From contig JBFXJP010000007.1 in NCBI GenBank assembly GCA_050174775.1, positions 132,218 through 196,217 of the forward strand: a DNA stretch of 64,000 nucleotides, in the 5' to 3' direction. A model generated the notes under the pieces. The model ran no database searches. It was not told the origin of the DNA and saw only the letters and a program-made list of their open reading frames with translations. Shown in pieces: positions 44,694-52,882 of the stretch; the first letter of the stretch is position 1; every line of letters begins with the position of its first letter. Origin of the DNA: CAYPGJ01 sp050174775 (lineage in GTDB: Bacteria; Planctomycetota; Phycisphaerae; Phycisphaerales; UBA1924). The translations under genes were made by a program, and so were the position numbers.

Positions 44694-46268
44694 ATGTCTG
44701 ACGCCGCGCAGCCGAGCACCACCCGCAAGTCGATGGACGACATCATGTCGCTGTGCAAGCGGCGCGGGTTCATCTACCAGTCGTCGGAGATCTACGGGGG
44801 CATCAACGGGTTCTGGGATTACGGGCCGCTGGGGGCGTTGCTCAAGAAGAACCTGCGTGACGCGTGGTGGACGGACGTGGTGATGCTGCCCTGCTGGGGT
44901 CGGAACGGGCCCACGGGGGACGGGGTGTCGATCGTTCCGGTGGACACGCGGATCATCCAGAACCCGAAGGTGTGGCACGCGAGCGGGCACGTGGCGGGTT
45001 TCAACGACCCGATGGTGGACTGCAAAGAGACGAAGGGGCGGTATCGCTACGACCACGTGCAGGTGTTCGAGCCCGCGTCGGGGGACCCGGGCGATAAGCC
45101 GTGCTTTGCGTTCGTGGCGGACACGGCGAGCGAGGCGAAGCAGCGGAAGAAGGCGGAGAAGACGTTCGGTGAGGTTCGGGCGGTCGCGCTCTCGAGCGTG
45201 CCCAAGGATCGCTGGGCGCGGATCATCGCGCCGGAGGCGGAGAAGCCCGGCTCTCTCACCGAGCCCCGCCAGTTCAACCTCATGTTCGACACGATCCCCG
45301 GCGCCATCCGGGACGAGGCCAACAAGGCCTACCTCCGACCCGAGACCGCGCAGGGCATCTTCATCAACTTCAAGAACGTCGTCGACTCGACGCGCGTCCG
45401 CGTGCCCTTCGGCATCGCCCAGACCGGCACGGCCTTCCGCAACGAGGTCACGCCCCGCAACTTCACCTTCCGCTCGCGCGAGTTCGAGCAGATGGAGATC
45501 GAGTTCTTCTGCCACGAGTCCGAGGCCATGCGGTGGTACGCGTTCTGGCGCGACTGGCGGATGGAGTGGTGGAGGTCGATCGGGCTTGCCGGCGACAACC
45601 TCGTCCTGCGCGAGCATGATCCGGATGAGCTCGCGCACTACTCCAAGGCCACCTCCGACATCGAGTACCGCTTCCCCTTCACTCACCCGGGCTTCGGAGA
45701 GCTCGAGGGCGTGGCGTACCGGGGGTGCTTCGACCTCCAGCAGCACCAGGATCACTCCAAGGTGAAGCTCGACTACTTCGACACGGACCGCGGCGAGACC
45801 CTGCCCAACGGGTCGAAGAAGGGCGAGCGGTACCTGCCGCACGTCATCGAGCCCTCGGCCGGGCTCGATCGCGGCGTGCTCGCGCTCCTCTGTGAGGCGT
45901 ATACAAAGGATGAGTCGCGCCCCTCCCCGGAGTATCTGCGGTTCCACCCGCGGATGGCGCCGATCAAGGCGGCCGTGTTCCCGCTGGTGAACAAGGACGG
46001 GATGCCGGAGATCGCGTCGCGGCTCCATGCGGAGCTGGTGAGGCGGTTCGGGCGGACGGGGCTGATCGAGACGGACCCCAAGCAGTCGATCGGGAAGCGG
46101 TACGCCCGGATGGACGAGGCGGGCTGCCCCTTCTGCTTCACGGTGGATTCGGACACGCTCAGCGACCAGACCGTCACCGTGCGCCACCGGGACTCCCTCC
46201 AGCAGGAGCGGGTCGCGATCGCGCAGGTCCCGGAGTGGCTGGACAAGCAGCTCCACGCCACGCCCTGA
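44694..46268 (+). CDS. glyQS: Glycyl-tRNA synthetase (homodimeric type)
   Basis: A 524-residue class II aminoacyl-tRNA synthetase of the alpha-2 type. The N-terminal SLCKRRGFIYQSSEIYGG and GFWDYGPLGALLKKNL are diagnostic. The catalytic core has RPETAQGIFINFKNV, GTAFRNEVTPRNFTFRSREF (motif 2 region) and the motif 3 segment VIEPSAGLDRGVLALL. The C-terminal anticodon-binding domain includes PIKAAVFPLVNKDG and the glycine/SIGKRYARMDEAGCPFCFTV region. The middle of the gene (about 45.24-45.9 kb) uses C-ending codons, while both ends favour G-ending codons. That suggests a recombined core. A short hairpin follows at 46281. Confidence 0.96.
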   Translation: MSDAAQPSTTRKSMDDIMSLCKRRGFIYQSSEIYGGINGFWDYGPLGALLKKNLRDAWWTDVVMLPCWGRNGPTGDGVSIVPVDTRIIQNPKVWHASGHVAGFNDPMVDCKETKGRYRYDHVQVFEPASGDPGDKPCFAFVADTASEAKQRKKAEKTFGEVRAVALSSVPKDRWARIIAPEAEKPGSLTEPRQFNLMFDTIPGAIRDEANKAYLRPETAQGIFINFKNVVDSTRVRVPFGIAQTGTAFRNEVTPRNFTFRSREFEQMEIEFFCHESEAMRWYAFWRDWRMEWWRSIGLAGDNLVLREHDPDELAHYSKATSDIEYRFPFTHPGFGELEGVAYRGCFDLQQHQDHSKVKLDYFDTDRGETLPNGSKKGERYLPHVIEPSAGLDRGVLALLCEAYTKDESRPSPEYLRFHPRMAPIKAAVFPLVNKDGMPEIASRLHAELVRRFGRTGLIETDPKQSIGKRYARMDEAGCPFCFTVDSDTLSDQTVTVRHRDSLQQERVAIAQVPEWLDKQLHATP

Positions 46269-46280
46269 GGCAGCCGGCCG

Positions 46281-46304
46281 GGAGGTTGATCATCGAATCA
46301 ACTC
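46281..46304 (+). terminator. Weak stem-loop after glyS
   Basis: GGAGGTTGAT pairs with ATCAACTCC (one bulged G) around CATCGA, directly after the glyS stop. No T-tract follows, so if it terminates transcription it does so weakly or with Rho. The following stretch to 46567 holds no gene that I can support. Confidence 0.45.
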
Positions 46305-46567
46305 CCTTCATCCGTGCTTCATCGGGGGCGGGGGGAGGTGCGCCGGGCACTGGGAGCGTTTTTCCCGGGCGTGTGTTCGGAACAAGAAAACCCCCGTAAA
46401 TCCCGCAACCACCCCCACCCCAACGTCGTAGAGAGTGGTGGCTCTGTTCCGGCCGTCGCGGCGCGATCGTCGACCACGCCGCGGTCTCGTGGGATCGTTC
46501 GGGCGCCCGTGTTGTCGCTACGGACGTCGGCTCTTGAGTCGATCCCCTTGGTCCGCGAGCGCCGCGC

Positions 46568-47359
46568 ATGATGACGAACACAGATTCAATCCTCTGGAGA
46601 GTGCTTTCCGACGACGCGCATGCCGCGTTCGCCGTGGTGGACTATTCGCTGCGTGTGCAGTCGATCTCACGGCGCGCGAGCGTGCTGCTGAGCCTGGCCG
46701 CGCCCGCGGGCGAGAACGTCACGCTGCCGGACACCACGGCCGGTCGGACGACCACGCCGCGCTCGGAGACGCTCCGGCGCGCGATCCTCGATCAGACGCC
46801 CGCGTACGCCGAGGAGACGCACGAGGGCGTGCGCTACCGGGTGTCGTACCGCCCCTGCCCCCCGACCGCGCCGGGCGCCTCGGCCAATCTCTGCGTCGTG
46901 CTCTGGACCCCGATCGCGGCGCTGCCGATCGAGCTGATCGACGCCGGCTCGGCCCCCGGGAACGGCTCCACCTCCCGCCGGCGCACGCGCTACGGCGGCC
47001 TCAACGACACCGACGTCGAGGTGCTCCGTCTCATCGCGGACGGGCTGACCACGGCCCAGATCGCCGAGCGGCTCAGCCGCTCCGTGAAGACCATCGAATG
47101 GCGGCGCATGGCCATCGGTCGCAAGCTTAACGCGACCAACCGCGTCGACCTTGCGCTCCTCGCGCTGCGCCTGGGGATCATCCCGCTCGAGCCGATCCGC
47201 GAGCACGCGCCCCGGAGCGCGCTCGATGCGGCGAAGCCGCCAGCCGCGCCCAAGCCCGCTGCGCCGCCTCAGCCCGGCTCGCACACCTCGGCACGGCGCG
47301 CAACGCCCACGCTGAGGCCCCTGGCCTCGACGGGCCCCTCCTCGCGCCGCGCATCCTGA
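46568..47359 (+). CDS. LuxR-type HTH transcriptional regulator
   Basis: A 263-residue protein (ATG at 46568, with a second ATG one codon on). The N-terminal part (about 8-130) resembles a PAS sensor fold (AFAVVDYSLRVQSISRRASVLLSL). The C-terminal LuxR helix-turn-helix is clear: LNDTDVEVLRLIADGLTTAQ, IAERLSRSVKTIEWRRMAIG and RKLNATNRVDLALLALRLG (about 153-212). A Pro/Ala/Arg-rich disordered tail ends the protein. No receiver domain is present, so it is a single-component regulator, perhaps sensing a ligand through the PAS-like part. Its targets are unknown. An intrinsic terminator follows at 47393. Confidence 0.88.
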   Translation: MMTNTDSILWRVLSDDAHAAFAVVDYSLRVQSISRRASVLLSLAAPAGENVTLPDTTAGRTTTPRSETLRRAILDQTPAYAEETHEGVRYRVSYRPCPPTAPGASANLCVVLWTPIAALPIELIDAGSAPGNGSTSRRRTRYGGLNDTDVEVLRLIADGLTTAQIAERLSRSVKTIEWRRMAIGRKLNATNRVDLALLALRLGIIPLEPIREHAPRSALDAAKPPAAPKPAAPPQPGSHTSARRATPTLRPLASTGPSSRRAS

Positions 47360-47392
47360 CGCGCGCGATTCTTCCCGTGCGTGTCAACGAGC

Positions 47393-47420
47393 GGGGGCGG
47401 CCGTGACGCCGCCCCCTTTT
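47393..47420 (+). terminator. Intrinsic terminator after the LuxR-type gene
   Basis: Stem GGGGGCGGC with GCCGCCCCC (9 bp, perfect), loop CGTGAC, followed by TTTT. It stands 33 bases after the stop codon and separates the regulator from the convergent beta-helix gene. Confidence 0.9.
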
Positions 47421-47448
47421 CGACGTGATGTATCGTGCGGGCCCGGGC

Positions 47449-48879
47449 TCAGCAGGGCCGACCGAAGCCGCTCAGCACCAGATTGAGATCGGCGAAATTG
47501 ACGACGCCGTCCCCGGTGGCGTCGCCGTTCGTGCCGGGCGCCACGTTCTGCCCGAAGTTGCTGAGGACGACGTTGAGGTCGCCGAAGTTGATCTGGCCGT
47601 CCCCGGTAACGTCGGCGCGGCACTCCTGCCGCTCGTACGCGCCCATATCGACGATGGGGGGTGAGCCCACACCGGTGTCGGGAACCGTGAGATCGTTGAC
47701 CAGTCGCGGGAAATCGCGGATGTCGGTGACCGTGCCGACGGGCAGGGCCGTGTTGTCGCCCGCGTCGATGCCGGGCGAGTTGGCTGCCAGACGGAGATCC
47801 CCGCCTGCGCTGTTGTAGAAGATCGGCGTGGCCGAGATGTTCCCGGCGCCCGCGAAGCCGCCCTGGATGAGGCTGTACGTGGCCGTGGCCGGGCCCGTGA
47901 TCTGCGCGACCGTGTTCCCGAAGAGGATGCTGTTGGAGATGGAGACGGTGGAGCCTGAGGAGAAGATGCCGCCGGGCGTGGCGCCCGCGGAGGTGTTGTT
48001 GACGATGGTGCAGTTGACGATGTTTGCCACGGAGGACGATGCCACGAGGATGGCGCCGCCGTTGGCGCCGTTGGTCGCGTTGTTGCGGATGACGCAGTTG
48101 ATGAGATTCGCGGTGCAGGAGCCGAAGGCCTCGACCGCGCTCGCGCGCGCCGCGGTGTTGCCGATGAAGGAGCAGCGCACCCAGGTGCAGATGGCGCCGG
48201 TGAACGTGTCGAAGCCCCCGCCGAAGGAGGCGCCGAAGTTGCTCTCGAAGACGCAGTCCTCGAAGCGCGGGCTGGCCGTGCGGACGTACCCGGCGCCTCC
48301 GCCGAAGACGCAACGATTCTGCACGACACGGCAGTAGCGGAAGGTTGGGTTCGCGCCCGAGAGGATGATCATGCCGCCGCCACGATCGGTGTCGTTGGCG
48401 GAGGAGCCGTTGGCGTTGCCGTGGGTGATGGTGAAGCCGTCGATGATGCCGTTGTGGGCCGCGCCCGCGGCGTAGACGACGTGGAAGGAGTCGTCGGTGA
48501 ACACGCCCGAGCCGGAGTTGCCCTGCAGATCGCCGGACAGGATCGTCACGTTCGCGCTGACGTTGCGCTGCACGACGACGGTCTCGCCGCCCGCGAACCC
48601 GCCGTAGACCGCGATGCCGGTGCGCGGGAAGAACGACGCGTTGCGGTCGCCCGAGGTGCTGGGGACGTAGCGCCCCTTGGCGACCCAGATCTCATCACCG
48701 GCGTTCGCGGCGAGGATGGCGGTCTGGAGCCCGCCGACGCCTTGATACGCGTCAGCCCAGGAATTGCCGTTGTTCAGACCCGTGGTGAGGTTGGCGTCGA
48801 CGTAGAGGGTGGCGGCGTTGACAGCGCCCGCCGAGAGCACGACCGCAAGGCACGATAAGCACATCCGACGGTTCATCAT
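47449..48879 (-). CDS. Secreted right-handed beta-helix protein with two dockerin-like motifs
   Basis: A 476-residue exported protein (start at 48879, or the adjacent ATG at 48876 which lies six bases after GGAG). The signal peptide is MCLSCLAVVLSAGAVNA. The body shows the short, Asn/Gly-rich repeating turns of a pectate-lyase-like parallel beta-helix (FRYCRVVQNRCVFGG, FEDCVFESNFGASFGG, NLINCVIRNNATNGANGG, IVNCTIVNNTSAGATPGG), typical of choice-of-anchor/polymorphic outer-membrane-like proteins in planctomycetes. The C-terminus has two calcium-loop segments, DVTGDGQINFGDLNVVLSNF and DATGDGVVNFADLNLVLSGF, which together look like a complete dockerin. It is probably surface-exposed or secreted. 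The ligand is unknown. Confidence 0.88.
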   Translation of the reverse strand: MMNRRMCLSCLAVVLSAGAVNAATLYVDANLTTGLNNGNSWADAYQGVGGLQTAILAANAGDEIWVAKGRYVPSTSGDRNASFFPRTGIAVYGGFAGGETVVVQRNVSANVTILSGDLQGNSGSGVFTDDSFHVVYAAGAAHNGIIDGFTITHGNANGSSANDTDRGGGMIILSGANPTFRYCRVVQNRCVFGGGAGYVRTASPRFEDCVFESNFGASFGGGFDTFTGAICTWVRCSFIGNTAARASAVEAFGSCTANLINCVIRNNATNGANGGAILVASSSVANIVNCTIVNNTSAGATPGGIFSSGSTVSISNSILFGNTVAQITGPATATYSLIQGGFAGAGNISATPIFYNSAGGDLRLAANSPGIDAGDNTALPVGTVTDIRDFPRLVNDLTVPDTGVGSPPIVDMGAYERQECRADVTGDGQINFGDLNVVLSNFGQNVAPGTNGDATGDGVVNFADLNLVLSGFGRPC

Positions 48880-49112
48880 TCGCTCCGGTGTCCCGATCCC
48901 GGCGCTCGCGCGCGGGAAGGGGTCTGTCTCTCTCGATTCTCCGCCCGCGCGCCGCGGGCCTGCCCGGCGCCGAGGCGGCGGGTCGGTCAAAGTACCTGAC
49001 GAAGACTGGGCCCACAATGCGGCAAAGCACGAAATTCAATGGAGGAAACGGTCGGGGCGCAGGGACGGATGTGTCGTTATGGGCGGGGAGCGAGGCGTAG
49101 ACTGCTCGCTGA

Positions 49113-50198
49113 TTGACGAACGATGCCGCGGCCAACCCGGGAGAGACGGCGGACGAGCCGCTGGTGCTGGCGCTGGACATCCGGCCGCCGGCGGGACCGC
49201 CGAGTGCGGGCTTTGTCGTGTGCGGTCTTTCCGCGTGCGCCGTCTCCATCATCATGTACGCCGTCCTGCGTTGGCATCCGGACTTTGATCCCACGATGGC
49301 AGAGCCGTTCGGCGTGTTGATGCTCCTGAGCGCGGCGCTCGCAACCATCGTTTGGGTCCGGCGCTGGATGTGGACACTCGCGGACAGCGATACGGCAGAG
49401 TCGAAAACGGCCCGTGCCTACGAGGCTGTGCTACGGCGATCGTGGCAGCCGATCACATATGACGGACACCACCGACGCATCGAAACAAACAAGGCGCGGC
49501 TTCACATGGAGTGGGTGAGGCCAGCACTGCTGAAGGCGGAACTGGCTCCGCCGCGCGCCATCGTGATCGCAAGGCCGAGGCGGCGCAGGGCCGTTCCACT
49601 GCGTGTCGAGCCCCTGTTTCACGAACCGATCGAGATCGATGCGATCCCGGCGCGGTCGATTGTGCGCGAGCCTCACCGGGTTGCCTGGTCGTTCGTGAGG
49701 CACGTCGCGCTTGCCGCGTGCGTGCTGGGCGCACTGTTCATCACCACACGGACGCTTGGCACGAGTTCCGGACCTCCACGGCACGAACTCTGGAGAGTTC
49801 TGATCGGGATGGGACTCATAGCGCTTGCGCTTGGGATGTACTTCCTCGGACGCGTCCGGGCGCGCGGCTGGTGGCGTGAGATTCTGGCCGGGCCGTCGTA
49901 CATCCAGACTCCCGATCGAGGCTCGATCAACCGATACACGCCCGACAACACCACGCTCGTCGTGCGCCCGCGTCGGTGCTTCGCGCAGGGCATCCTCGCC
50001 ATCCTGTGCACGGACGGCAACCCGAAGGGCCCACCGAGCGCGCACATCGTCTTCTTCGGCTTCGATGATCCGGGCTTCATCGCCCTCTGGAGCGCGTGGA
50101 TCAATCCGCTCCGTGCGGATCACTTGATCGGTGAGGACGTCACGCTCGGCAGCGCCGCGGCCACGCCGAGCCGTCCGCAGACTACGCTCCCGGCATGA
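49113..50198 (+). CDS. Membrane protein of unknown function
   Basis: A 361-residue protein. The start is uncertain: TTG at 49113 is the furthest upstream, and a GTG near 49164 is an alternative. It contains about four hydrophobic segments: AGFVVCGLSACAVSIIMYAV and FGVLMLLSAALATIVWV near the N-terminus, and HVALAACVLGALFIT and VLIGMGLIALALGMYFLG in the middle. A basic cytoplasmic or periplasmic loop (about 100-190) separates the pairs, and the C-terminal soluble part (about 255-361) is beta-rich. I do not recognise a family. Its stop overlaps the next start by four bases (ATGA), which couples it to the zinc protease-like gene. Confidence 0.72.
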   Translation: MTNDAAANPGETADEPLVLALDIRPPAGPPSAGFVVCGLSACAVSIIMYAVLRWHPDFDPTMAEPFGVLMLLSAALATIVWVRRWMWTLADSDTAESKTARAYEAVLRRSWQPITYDGHHRRIETNKARLHMEWVRPALLKAELAPPRAIVIARPRRRRAVPLRVEPLFHEPIEIDAIPARSIVREPHRVAWSFVRHVALAACVLGALFITTRTLGTSSGPPRHELWRVLIGMGLIALALGMYFLGRVRARGWWREILAGPSYIQTPDRGSINRYTPDNTTLVVRPRRCFAQGILAILCTDGNPKGPPSAHIVFFGFDDPGFIALWSAWINPLRADHLIGEDVTLGSAAATPSRPQTTLPA

Positions 50199-51136
50199 AG
50201 ACGCGACCATTACCGCTCTGCTCGTTCGCGCTGTTCGCATTCCTGTTCGCCGGCGCGATGCGCGCCTGCGCGAGCGGCCCCGCGTTCGAGGCACGCCCGC
50301 CCGTGGACTCTCCTGAGGAAGCGAGGTTCGTCACGGAGGACATCGCGCGCTTCTGGGCAGCGTACGACGAGGGCGCGCACAAGCCGGGGACCGCGCTCGA
50401 GGAAGCGCTCCAGCGTCGATATCTCGACCGGGGCACGCCCGGGGTGGTCGGGTTCACGCCGCACCGCATCGAATCGGCGGAGAACCTCGCGCGCGTCGTC
50501 CGGGCGAGACATGCCGATTATGAGGCAGCGCGGGAGCGGTCGATGCGCGTGGGCGAGCAGGGTCCGGCGATCCGTGCGGCGTTGCGCGAATTCGAGCGGA
50601 TGTACCCCGATGCCGTGTTCCCGGATGTGTACTTCGTGATCGGCGCGATGAACTCGGGGGGCACGTCGACGCCGAGCGGGCTGATCATCGGGATGGAGAT
50701 GGACGTCAACCGTCCGGAGAAGATCGCGGCCCTCGTCGCGCACGAAGCGGTGCACTACCAGCAGGCATACAGCGGGGCGAGACGCCTGCTCGAGCAGTGC
50801 ATGATCGAGGGCAGCGCGGACTTCGTCGCGCTGCTCGTGACCCGCGACAACATCAACGCGGAGGCGTTGGCGTACGCGCGCGAGCACGAGCGGGAGCTGT
50901 GGGAGGAGTTTCGCCCGATGCTCGAGAGCGAGCAGTACGGGACGTGGCTGTACGTGCGCGACCCGGACCGGCTCGATGGTCGTCCGCCGGACCTGGGCTA
51001 CGCGATGGGGTGCCTCATCGCCGAGGCGTACTACGAGCAGGCGTCGGACAAGGAGGGGGCGCTGCGCGACATCGTGCGGTGCGAGAATCCCCGCGCGATC
51101 TTCGAGAAGAGCGGGTACGCAATGAAGTTCGAGTGA
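50195..51136 (+). CDS. Predicted zinc-dependent protease (DUF2268-like)
   Basis: A 313-residue exported or lipid-anchored protein: a hydrophobic N-terminus (LCSFALFAFLFAGAMRACAS) that contains a Cys near its end, so it may be a lipoprotein. The centre carries HEAVHYQQAY (H-E-x-x-H, about residues 183-187), then MIEGSADFVALLV, where the Glu of EGSADF is a likely third ligand. This arrangement (HExxH ... EGxAD) fits DUF2268-type predicted Zn-dependent proteases. The rest, including DLGYAMGCLIAEAYY, matches the same group. It overlaps the preceding membrane-protein gene (ATGA). The substrate is unknown. Confidence 0.82.
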   Translation: MKTRPLPLCSFALFAFLFAGAMRACASGPAFEARPPVDSPEEARFVTEDIARFWAAYDEGAHKPGTALEEALQRRYLDRGTPGVVGFTPHRIESAENLARVVRARHADYEAARERSMRVGEQGPAIRAALREFERMYPDAVFPDVYFVIGAMNSGGTSTPSGLIIGMEMDVNRPEKIAALVAHEAVHYQQAYSGARRLLEQCMIEGSADFVALLVTRDNINAEALAYAREHERELWEEFRPMLESEQYGTWLYVRDPDRLDGRPPDLGYAMGCLIAEAYYEQASDKEGALRDIVRCENPRAIFEKSGYAMKFE

Positions 51137-51651
51137 TCGCACGCGGCAAGGGGCGGCGAGCGACTGCGTGTCGGCGCAGCGTGCGAAGCGCGATGCAATG
51201 ACGCTGAATCCGATGTTCTGCGCAACGCATCGCCAGCGCGCGGCCGCGGTGCGACAGACAGAGCGCGACCATCCCCCAGCCGTGCGCGATGCCGACGCAG
51301 CCGCAGCCGCTACTTACATCTCAGAGTTGCACGGAGACCGCCCGGATTCGTCCGACGGTCGCGCATAGCTCCCCGACACGGAGAGAAGCGATCGCCGAGA
51401 CAGGGGCGTGACAAGAAGGGAGCCGTGCAAATCCTCATGCCGACGCAAGCCCGCGTCAGCTGATCTGAAAACGTCTGACCCGGTACGTCCGACCCGCTCC
51501 GACCAACCCGCACCGTCCGACCCGCGCCCGCCGCGCCGTGCCCCCGCGCGAGAGCGCGGCGCCGGCGAGCGCCGTCGGTGGAGAGACCTGCACACCGGGG
51601 AGCGCACACGTTCCGTGGAACGGGGCGTCTCAGCCGGCGCGAATACGTGCG
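51137..51651. other. Intergenic region between the zinc protease-like gene and lexA
   Basis: About 515 bases with no supported gene. Around 51465-51530 the string CGTC(C/T)GACCCG recurs three times, with a related CTCCGACC between copies, at a spacing of about 14-40 bases. Open frames here (for example 51168-51368) lack ribosome binding sites and protein-like pattern. Both flanking genes end here, so it may hold terminators, but no stem with T-tract was found. Confidence 0.4.
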
Positions 51652-52266
51652 TTAATACCGGCGGAGCACACCCATCACGACGCCCTGGACCTTGCAGTCC
51701 TTGACGCGGATGGGCTCGAACGCGCTGTTGGCCGGCTGGAGACGGATGTGATCCGCCTCGCGGAAGAACGTCTTGAGCGTGGTCTGGCCGTCCGGAAGCA
51801 TGGCCACCACGCGCTCGCCGTTGCGGGCGGAATCACGCCGCTCGATGATGACGTAATCGCCGTCGAGGATGCCCTCGTCCTTCATGGAATCACCGTCCAC
51901 ACGGAGGGCGAAGGTGGCGCCGGCCTGGCCGATGCGCGGGCCGAAAAGATTGGTGAGATCGAGCTCGTCACGATCCTCGAGCTTCTCGATGGGGTAGCCC
52001 GCGGCGATCTTGCCGACGAGCGGGAAACGGAGCGGCCGATCCTCGTCGGGAACGGCGATGCCGTCAGCGATCGACAAAGAGCGAGCTTTGTTCGGCTCGC
52101 GCACGAGCGCGCCCTTCTTGATAAGCGCCTCGACGTGCTCGAACACCGTGACCTTGCTGACGCCGAGCTCGTCGGCGAGTTCCTGCATCGTGGGCGAGTA
52201 CCCCGTCCGCACGCGCCAGTCCCGGATGAGCTGCAGGATCTTCAACTGCTTGGGTGTGAGGTTCAT
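51652..52266 (-). CDS. lexA: LexA repressor, SOS response regulator
   Basis: A 204-residue repressor-protease. The N-terminal winged helix is MNLTPKQLKILQLIRDWRV, TGYSPTMQELADELGVSKVT and VFEHVEALIKKGALVREPNK. The self-cleavage site is the Ala-Gly in GKIAAGYPI (about 90-91). The catalytic Ser is in DGDSMKDEGI (about 127) and the catalytic Lys in QTTLKTFF (about 163), so it is fully competent for RecA-stimulated cleavage. The Shine-Dalgarno GGGAGG lies nine bases before the ATG. An out-of-frame ORF from upstream runs into its 5' end. I could not identify a LexA box upstream. dprA follows on the same strand further upstream (start 54049). Confidence 0.97.
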   Translation of the reverse strand: MNLTPKQLKILQLIRDWRVRTGYSPTMQELADELGVSKVTVFEHVEALIKKGALVREPNKARSLSIADGIAVPDEDRPLRFPLVGKIAAGYPIEKLEDRDELDLTNLFGPRIGQAGATFALRVDGDSMKDEGILDGDYVIIERRDSARNGERVVAMLPDGQTTLKTFFREADHIRLQPANSAFEPIRVKDCKVQGVVMGVLRRY

Positions 52267-52678
52267 CTTTCAAGGCCTCCCAAATGTTCGTCGCAACCAC
52301 TTCCACCGCCTCGTACTCGAACCGTGCGCCGCGAGCCGCACGGGTTGCATCTCCGATCGCGCTGATGGCCGCCCTCTGCCCGTCCATCAGACGGGCCGCG
52401 GCCCAGAAGCCCCCGGCGCGCACCGCCCAGGCCGAGAGCGACACGCGCTCCCCCGACCCCCCCCACTGCTCGGAACCCTGGGCGAATGAATCCGTCTCCC
52501 GGCGCGACCGGCTGGGGGCACGAGACCACGTCGCCAGCCCGCCCCCGGACGAGTCCTCCCCGAAGGGCGAACCGGACTCTTCCGAAGCAATAAGCCGCCC
52601 CCCCGAACCGACGTAGTCCGACACGTACGACCCCCCGGGTCCCAATCTCACTAACGGCGTCGGCGTCATCGTTGCCAT
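52064..52678 (-). CDS. Candidate ORF upstream of and overlapping lexA
   Basis: The ATG at 52678 has an excellent ribosome binding site (GGAGG, then CCGAGT, then ATG), and 204 codons stay open. The first 138 residues look like a protein: a Ser/Gly-rich start (SYVSDYVGSGGRLIASEESG), then helix-like DGQRAAISAIGDATRAARGA and RFEYEAVEVVATNIWEALKD. The rest is an Arg/Ala-rich out-of-frame reading of the lexA winged helix and is probably not real protein. So either this is a true overlapping gene, or the original stop was lost by a frameshift near the lexA start. No family is recognised. It would be co-transcribed with lexA and may couple its translation. Confidence 0.45.
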   Translation of the reverse strand: MATMTPTPLVRLGPGGSYVSDYVGSGGRLIASEESGSPFGEDSSGGGLATWSRAPSRSRRETDSFAQGSEQWGGSGERVSLSAWAVRAGGFWAAARLMDGQRAAISAIGDATRAARGARFEYEAVEVVATNIWEALKDEPHTQAVEDPAAHPGLARADGVLAHDAGTRRRARRQQGHGVRARRGAYQEGRARARAEQSSLFVDR

Positions 52679-52882
52679 ACTCGGCCTCCAAACTTCCCGC
52701 TGTCGCCGGGGACGACAGCCGCTGCGGCCTCCGCCTTCACTGGTTCAAACCGCTCCGGGCCGAACTCGAAACTCTGTTCCACGGTCGCGCTTGTGGCCCA
52801 ACCGTCCTATCTCTGTTCGGTAACCTACCCGACCATTCTCCAGAAATCAATACGGATTTTCGGAAAAGAATCGGGTGCTGTT

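Noticed and set aside
51168..51368. Small plus-strand frame between the zinc protease-like gene and lexA
   Set aside because: No ribosome binding site, no conserved-looking pattern, third positions random.
51465..51530. CRISPR-like short repeats (CGTCCGACCCG)
   Set aside because: Units are only 11 bases, imperfect and irregularly spaced, and no cas gene is present; low-complexity drift is more likely.
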